A stretch of 64,000 bases of DNA from Oceaniglobus roseus (lineage in GTDB: Bacteria > Pseudomonadota > Alphaproteobacteria > Rhodobacterales > Rhodobacteraceae). Below, one piece after another: positions 60,752-64,000 of this stretch. A program made the position numbers and the translations under genes. The notes under the pieces are model-generated. The model saw only the letters and a program-made list of their open reading frames with translations, ran no database searches and was not told the DNA's origin. The stretch is taken from contig NZ_PNOS01000001.1 of assembly GCF_002869745.1 (NCBI RefSeq), positions 186,001 to 250,000 of the forward strand. Reading direction: 5' to 3'. Every line of letters starts with the position of its first letter. Position 1 is the stretch's first letter.

Positions 60752-61585
60752 ATGCGCGACACCCTCCGCCTCTGCCTCGTCCAGATGACCTCGGCCAAGC
60801 GGGCGGAGGACAACATCCCGGTCCTTGAGGCCGCCGTCGCGCACGCCGTGGCCGAAGGTTGCGCCATGGTCGCGCTGCCGGAAACCGCCGGGCTGATGAA
60901 CCGCCACGGCGACGAGGCGCGCGCCGACGCCCGCCCGCCCGGGGACGCCCTCTGGTCCGCCGCCTGCCGCCGCCTTGCCGCCCGCCACCGCCTGTGGATC
61001 CACTGCGGTTCGACCGCCGTGCTGGGGCCGGACGGGAAGTTCCTGAACCGCAGCCTCCTGGTGGACGACACCGGTGCCGACGTCGCCACCTACGACAAGA
61101 TCCACCTCTTCGACGCCGCCCCCGACGGCCGCCCCACCGGCGAATCGGACTGGTACGCGGCGGGGGACCGGGCGGTGCTGGCGCAGACTCCGTGGGGGCC
61201 CATGGGCCTCAGCATCTGCTACGACCTGCGCTTTCCCCAGCTCTACCGCGCGCTCGGACAAGCGGGGGCGCGGGTGCTGTTCGTCCCCTCCGCCTTCATG
61301 GTCCCGACCGGCGCGGCGCATTGGGAGGTGCTGCTGCGCGCCCGCGCGATCGAGAACGCGGCCTTCGTCGTCGCCGCCGCGCAGGTCGGCCGCCACGAGG
61401 ACGGGCGCCGCACCTGGGGGCACGCGATGGTGGTCGCGCCCTGGGGCGAGGTGATCCGCGACATGGGCGGCGACGCGCCGGGCTGCGCGGTGATCGATCT
61501 CGACCTGACCGAGGCCGAGGCGGCGCGGCGCAGGATCCCCGCGCTGGACCACGACCGGCCCTTCGCCCCGCCCCGGCGCGGCTGA
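60752..61585 (+). CDS. NIT1-like carbon-nitrogen hydrolase (probable deaminated glutathione amidase)
   Basis: This 277-residue nitrilase-superfamily enzyme has the full catalytic triad E44 (ALPETAG), K116 (YDKIHLFD) and C156 (SICYDLRFP). The DKIHLFD and CYDLRFP sequences are those of NIT1/omega-amidase-like proteins, which remove the amide of deaminated glutathione as metabolite repair. Cytosolic. The ATG at 60752 lies 79 nt after modC; CGGAG precedes it. A link to molybdate is not apparent. Confidence 0.88.
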   Translation: MRDTLRLCLVQMTSAKRAEDNIPVLEAAVAHAVAEGCAMVALPETAGLMNRHGDEARADARPPGDALWSAACRRLAARHRLWIHCGSTAVLGPDGKFLNRSLLVDDTGADVATYDKIHLFDAAPDGRPTGESDWYAAGDRAVLAQTPWGPMGLSICYDLRFPQLYRALGQAGARVLFVPSAFMVPTGAAHWEVLLRARAIENAAFVVAAAQVGRHEDGRRTWGHAMVVAPWGEVIRDMGGDAPGCAVIDLDLTEAEAARRRIPALDHDRPFAPPRRG

Positions 61586-61651
61586 GCCAGGCGAATCCGC
61601 TTAGGATTGCGCCTTGTCCGAGTTATGCTCGCAAAGCGTGCGGAGATGGCG

Positions 61652-62098
61652 ATGTCGGCAGAGACCCTCATCAAGGCGTTCGTGGCGGTGGTCGGACTGG
61701 CCGGGCTTCTGGTCGGCGTATTCCAGTTCGTCCGGGTGCAGGCGGTCGAGGCGCGCACCCCCTACCTGGAACGCAAGCTCGCCTGGTGCGAGGAGGCGGT
61801 CGAGACGACCTCCCGCATCGCCGTCGCCGCCGATCCCGCCCCGGCGGACCAGGAGCGGTTCTGGCAGATGTACTGGGGCGTCATGGGCCTGATCGAGAAG
61901 CACTCGATCACCACGGCGATGATCGACTTCGGCAAGGCCCTGCGCAGTTCCGGGGCCGAGAAGGCGCCGACCGGCAGCGGGGAAAGCGCCGCCCCGCTGT
62001 CCGCGCTGTCCCTCGCGCTTGCCCACGCCTGCCGCAGGGAGCTTTCGGCCGAATGGTCGCCCTCCTGGGCGCTGTCCCCGGCGGGGTCGGGCGGCTGA
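61652..62098 (+). CDS. Membrane-anchored small protein, unknown function
   Basis: This 148-residue protein has one N-terminal transmembrane helix (about residues 5-25, ALVAVVGLAGLLVGVFQF-like). A helical cytosolic or periplasmic part follows (TPYLERKLAWCEEAVETTSRIA, then FWQMYWGVMGLIEK), ending with a CRRELSAEW segment. I choose the ATG at 61652 because GGAG lies 6 nt before it; earlier ATGs at 61625 and 61646 have no suitable site. I recognise no family. Confidence 0.65.
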   Translation: MSAETLIKAFVAVVGLAGLLVGVFQFVRVQAVEARTPYLERKLAWCEEAVETTSRIAVAADPAPADQERFWQMYWGVMGLIEKHSITTAMIDFGKALRSSGAEKAPTGSGESAAPLSALSLALAHACRRELSAEWSPSWALSPAGSGG

Positions 62099-62107
62099 AC
62101 GGCGTCT

Positions 62108-62587
62108 CTAGCCGCGCCGCGCCGCCTCGATCGCCGCGACGTCGATCTTGCCCATGGTCATCATCGCCGCGAAGGCGCGCTGCGCCTCGTCGCCGCCCGC
62201 CGCCAGCGCCTCGGTCAGCACCCGCGGCGTGATCTGCCAGTTGACGCCCCAGCGGTCCTTGCACCAGCCGCAGGCGCTTTCCGCGCCGCCGTTGCCGACG
62301 ATGGCGTTCCAGTAGCGGTCGGTCTCTTCCTGGTCGTCGGTGGCGATCTGGAACGAGAACGCCTCGGTCTGCACGAAGGCCGGTCCGCCGTTCAGCCCGA
62401 GGCAGGGAATGCCCGCCACCGTGAACTCGACGGTCAGCACGTCCCCCGCCTTGCCCGAGGGGAAGTCGCCCGGCGCCCGGTGCACCGCCTTCACCTCGCT
62501 GTCCGGAAAGACGTCGGCATAGAACCGCGCGGCCGCCTCGGCCTCGCGGTCGTACCAGACGCAGATGGTGTTCTTCGCTGTGGTCAT
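62108..62587 (-). CDS. VOC-superfamily protein (PhnB / 3-demethylubiquinone-like)
   Basis: This 159-residue protein of the glyoxalase/VOC superfamily has the PhnB-like start NTICVWYDREAEAAARFYADVFPDSEV and the middle FTVAGIPCLGLNGGPAFVQTEAFSFQIA. It ends with CGWCKDRWGVNWQITPRVL, typical of the PF06983 group. Enzyme activity in this group is mostly unknown, and the metal ligands of true glyoxalases are not all present. Monocistronic, converging on the preceding gene with a 9-nt gap. Confidence 0.85.
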   Translation of the reverse strand: MTTAKNTICVWYDREAEAAARFYADVFPDSEVKAVHRAPGDFPSGKAGDVLTVEFTVAGIPCLGLNGGPAFVQTEAFSFQIATDDQEETDRYWNAIVGNGGAESACGWCKDRWGVNWQITPRVLTEALAAGGDEAQRAFAAMMTMGKIDVAAIEAARRG

Positions 62588-62668
62588 GGTCGCCTCCCCG
62601 TTGCCGCGCCCCGTCGGCGCGGCCTTGCCGGAGCGTCCCGCATACCGCCCCCGCCCGTCAAGCGGCGG

Positions 62669-64000
62669 CTAGCGCGGTCCGCCGGTTTCGCCGATGTCCC
62701 AGAACAGCCCGGTCATCGCCAGCAGCGCCTCGCGCGCGACGGGGGCCAGCATGTGCTCGTTCGGGGCGTGCTGCGAACAGCCGGCATAGGAGTGCGGCAC
62801 CCAGACCGTCGGCATCCCCAGCACCTCGGCGAAGCAGTCGTTCGGCAGCAATCCGGCGAGGTTCGGCAGGATGTGCGGCGCCTTGCCCGTCACCTCCTCC
62901 AGCGAGGCCGCCACGAACCGCACCCAGGGGTGGTCGGGCGGCAGGCGGGTGGCCGGGAAGAACCCCTCGCGCGCCGGTTCGATCCCGACCATGCCGAAGC
63001 CTGACGCGTCCAGGTGGGCGCGCAGGTCCGGCAGGATCCGCGCCGGGTCGGTGCCGACGACGAAGCGCAGCTGGCAGGTCGCACGGGCCTCTCCGGCGAT
63101 GGCGTTGACCGGCGCCTCGGGCACCCCGCTTGTCATCGCCAGCACCGCGAAGGAGTTCCAGCCGAAGGCGCGTTCGGCCGGGCTCAGCCCCGGCTCGCCC
63201 CAAGTCGGGTCCACCTCCGGGCCCGCGCCGCCGACCGGCAGCTCCGCCAGGGCCGCGCGGATGTCGGGCGTCAGGCTGTCGGGCCGCCAGCCCTCGACCC
63301 GGATCTCGCCCTTCGGCCCGGTGATCGTGGCCAGCGCATGGGCCAGCACGATGGAGGGATCGGCGATCAGGCCGCCGAAGTTGCCCGAATGATGGGCCCC
63401 CTCCCGGAACCGCACCCGGAGCACGAAGTTCACCGCCCCCCGCGCGCCCATGAACAGCGTCGGGCGGTCGGGTTGCAGTCGCGGCCCGTCCGAGGCGATC
63501 AGAACGTCCGCCTTCAGCCTTTCCCGCTCGGCCGCGCAAAGCTCGCGAAGCCCCGGAGAGCCCGTCTCCTCCCCCGTCTCGATCAGCGCCTTGAGGTTGA
63601 AGCCCAGCCGCCCCCGCGTCTCCAGGACCGCCCGGAGCGCGCGCAGGTTGACCAGGTGCTGTCCCTTGTTGTCCGCCGTGCCGCGCCCGTACAGCCGCTC
63701 GCCCTCCACGGTCAGCGCGAAGGGCGCGAGACCGTCCCGCCACGCGGCGTCCTGCCCGCGGATCACGTCGCCGTGGCCGTAGGTCAGCACCGTCGGCAGG
63801 TCGTCGCCCTCGTGCCGCTCGGCCACCAGGAACGGCCCGCCCCCCGGCGCGGGGTTGTCGAGAACGGTGCAGGCGCAGCCCAGCCCCTCCAGCATCGGGA
63901 TCATCTCGGCCTCGAGATAGGCCCGCAGCGGGCCAAGGTTGTCGGCCACCTGGCTTTCGGTGCGCAAGGCCACCAGACGTCCCAGATCCGCGACGAATCC
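62669..64000 (-). CDS. M20-family peptidase, 5' end outside window
   Basis: The frame is open to the window edge on the minus strand, and residues before the internal GTG at 63973 (GFVADLGRLVALRTESQ) fit the family, so the true start lies beyond. About 443 residues are visible. Metal-ligand motifs are GHGDVI, GRGTADNKG and IETGEETGS, with a closing HMLAP-type segment near the C-terminus (APNEHMLAPV, the last His ligand). The dimerisation domain is at about residues 190-310. Most like the M20 dipeptidases that act on short peptides. It may relate to the peptide uptake locus but is separated by 9 kb. Confidence 0.88.
   Translation of the reverse strand, partial: GFVADLGRLVALRTESQVADNLGPLRAYLEAEMIPMLEGLGCACTVLDNPAPGGGPFLVAERHEGDDLPTVLTYGHGDVIRGQDAAWRDGLAPFALTVEGERLYGRGTADNKGQHLVNLRALRAVLETRGRLGFNLKALIETGEETGSPGLRELCAAERERLKADVLIASDGPRLQPDRPTLFMGARGAVNFVLRVRFREGAHHSGNFGGLIADPSIVLAHALATITGPKGEIRVEGWRPDSLTPDIRAALAELPVGGAGPEVDPTWGEPGLSPAERAFGWNSFAVLAMTSGVPEAPVNAIAGEARATCQLRFVVGTDPARILPDLRAHLDASGFGMVGIEPAREGFFPATRLPPDHPWVRFVAASLEEVTGKAPHILPNLAGLLPNDCFAEVLGMPTVWVPHSYAGCSQHAPNEHMLAPVAREALLAMTGLFWDIGETGGPR

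Overview
The window is GC-rich DNA with strongly G/C-biased third codon positions. Its flagellar gene order, its richness in TRAP and tripartite tricarboxylate transporters, and its CtrA-type promoter boxes all point to an alphaproteobacterium of the Rhodobacteraceae (roseobacter/Paracoccus-like). No phage, insertion sequence, CRISPR array or rRNA is visible. All assignments come from reading translated sequence and motifs; no database search was run.

Region 1 (1-3.0 kb) holds housekeeping genes: the end of a mitofilin-like gene, hemY, tRNA-Thr(CGT) with a clear promoter, and a SleB-type cell-wall hydrolase lipoprotein. Region 2 (3.0-31.2 kb) is a large flagellar block in several transcription units. 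These are fliI (minus); flgB-flgC-fliE-fliQ-flgF-flgG-flgA-flgH-fliL2 (plus); a long minus-strand operon fliL-hyp-motE-motA-hyp(711 aa)-flhA-fliR-flhB-fliJ-like, mostly joined by 4-nt ATGA overlaps; the divergent fliF-fliH-fliN-fliP (plus); and motB-flgE-flgK-flgL-flgI (minus). The last two blocks are separated by a DUF6134-like gene, an MFS exporter with an extra C-terminal domain, and a MarR regulator. fliG, fliM, flgD, fliK and flagellin are not in the window.

Region 3 (31.3-42.9 kb) covers carboxylate uptake. A DctPQM TRAP transporter of C4-dicarboxylate type shares an operon with a GMC oxidoreductase. A TctDE-type two-component system, with a periplasmic binding protein in its operon, is divergent from tctCBA. 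A tandem 11-bp repeat overlaps the -35 position of the tctC promoter and is the best candidate for the TctD binding site.

Region 4 (43.1-53.7 kb) is a minus-strand peptide/amide locus: M20 deacylase, oligopeptide-type binding protein, two permeases, a double-domain ATPase, aldehyde dehydrogenase, SDR, and a DmpA/NylC-type P1 hydrolase with an Asn-Thr self-cleavage motif. A small membrane-protein gene on the other strand interrupts it. Region 5 (53.8-64 kb) has a second TRAP transporter with an Ldh_2-family oxidoreductase, modABC for molybdate, a NIT1-like amidase, a small anchored hypothetical protein, a PhnB-like VOC protein and the start-truncated end of an M20 peptidase.

Dispersed palindromic (REP-like) elements and family-typical intergenic hairpins recur between genes. 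In three separate solute-transporter operons a strong hairpin sits directly after the binding-protein gene.
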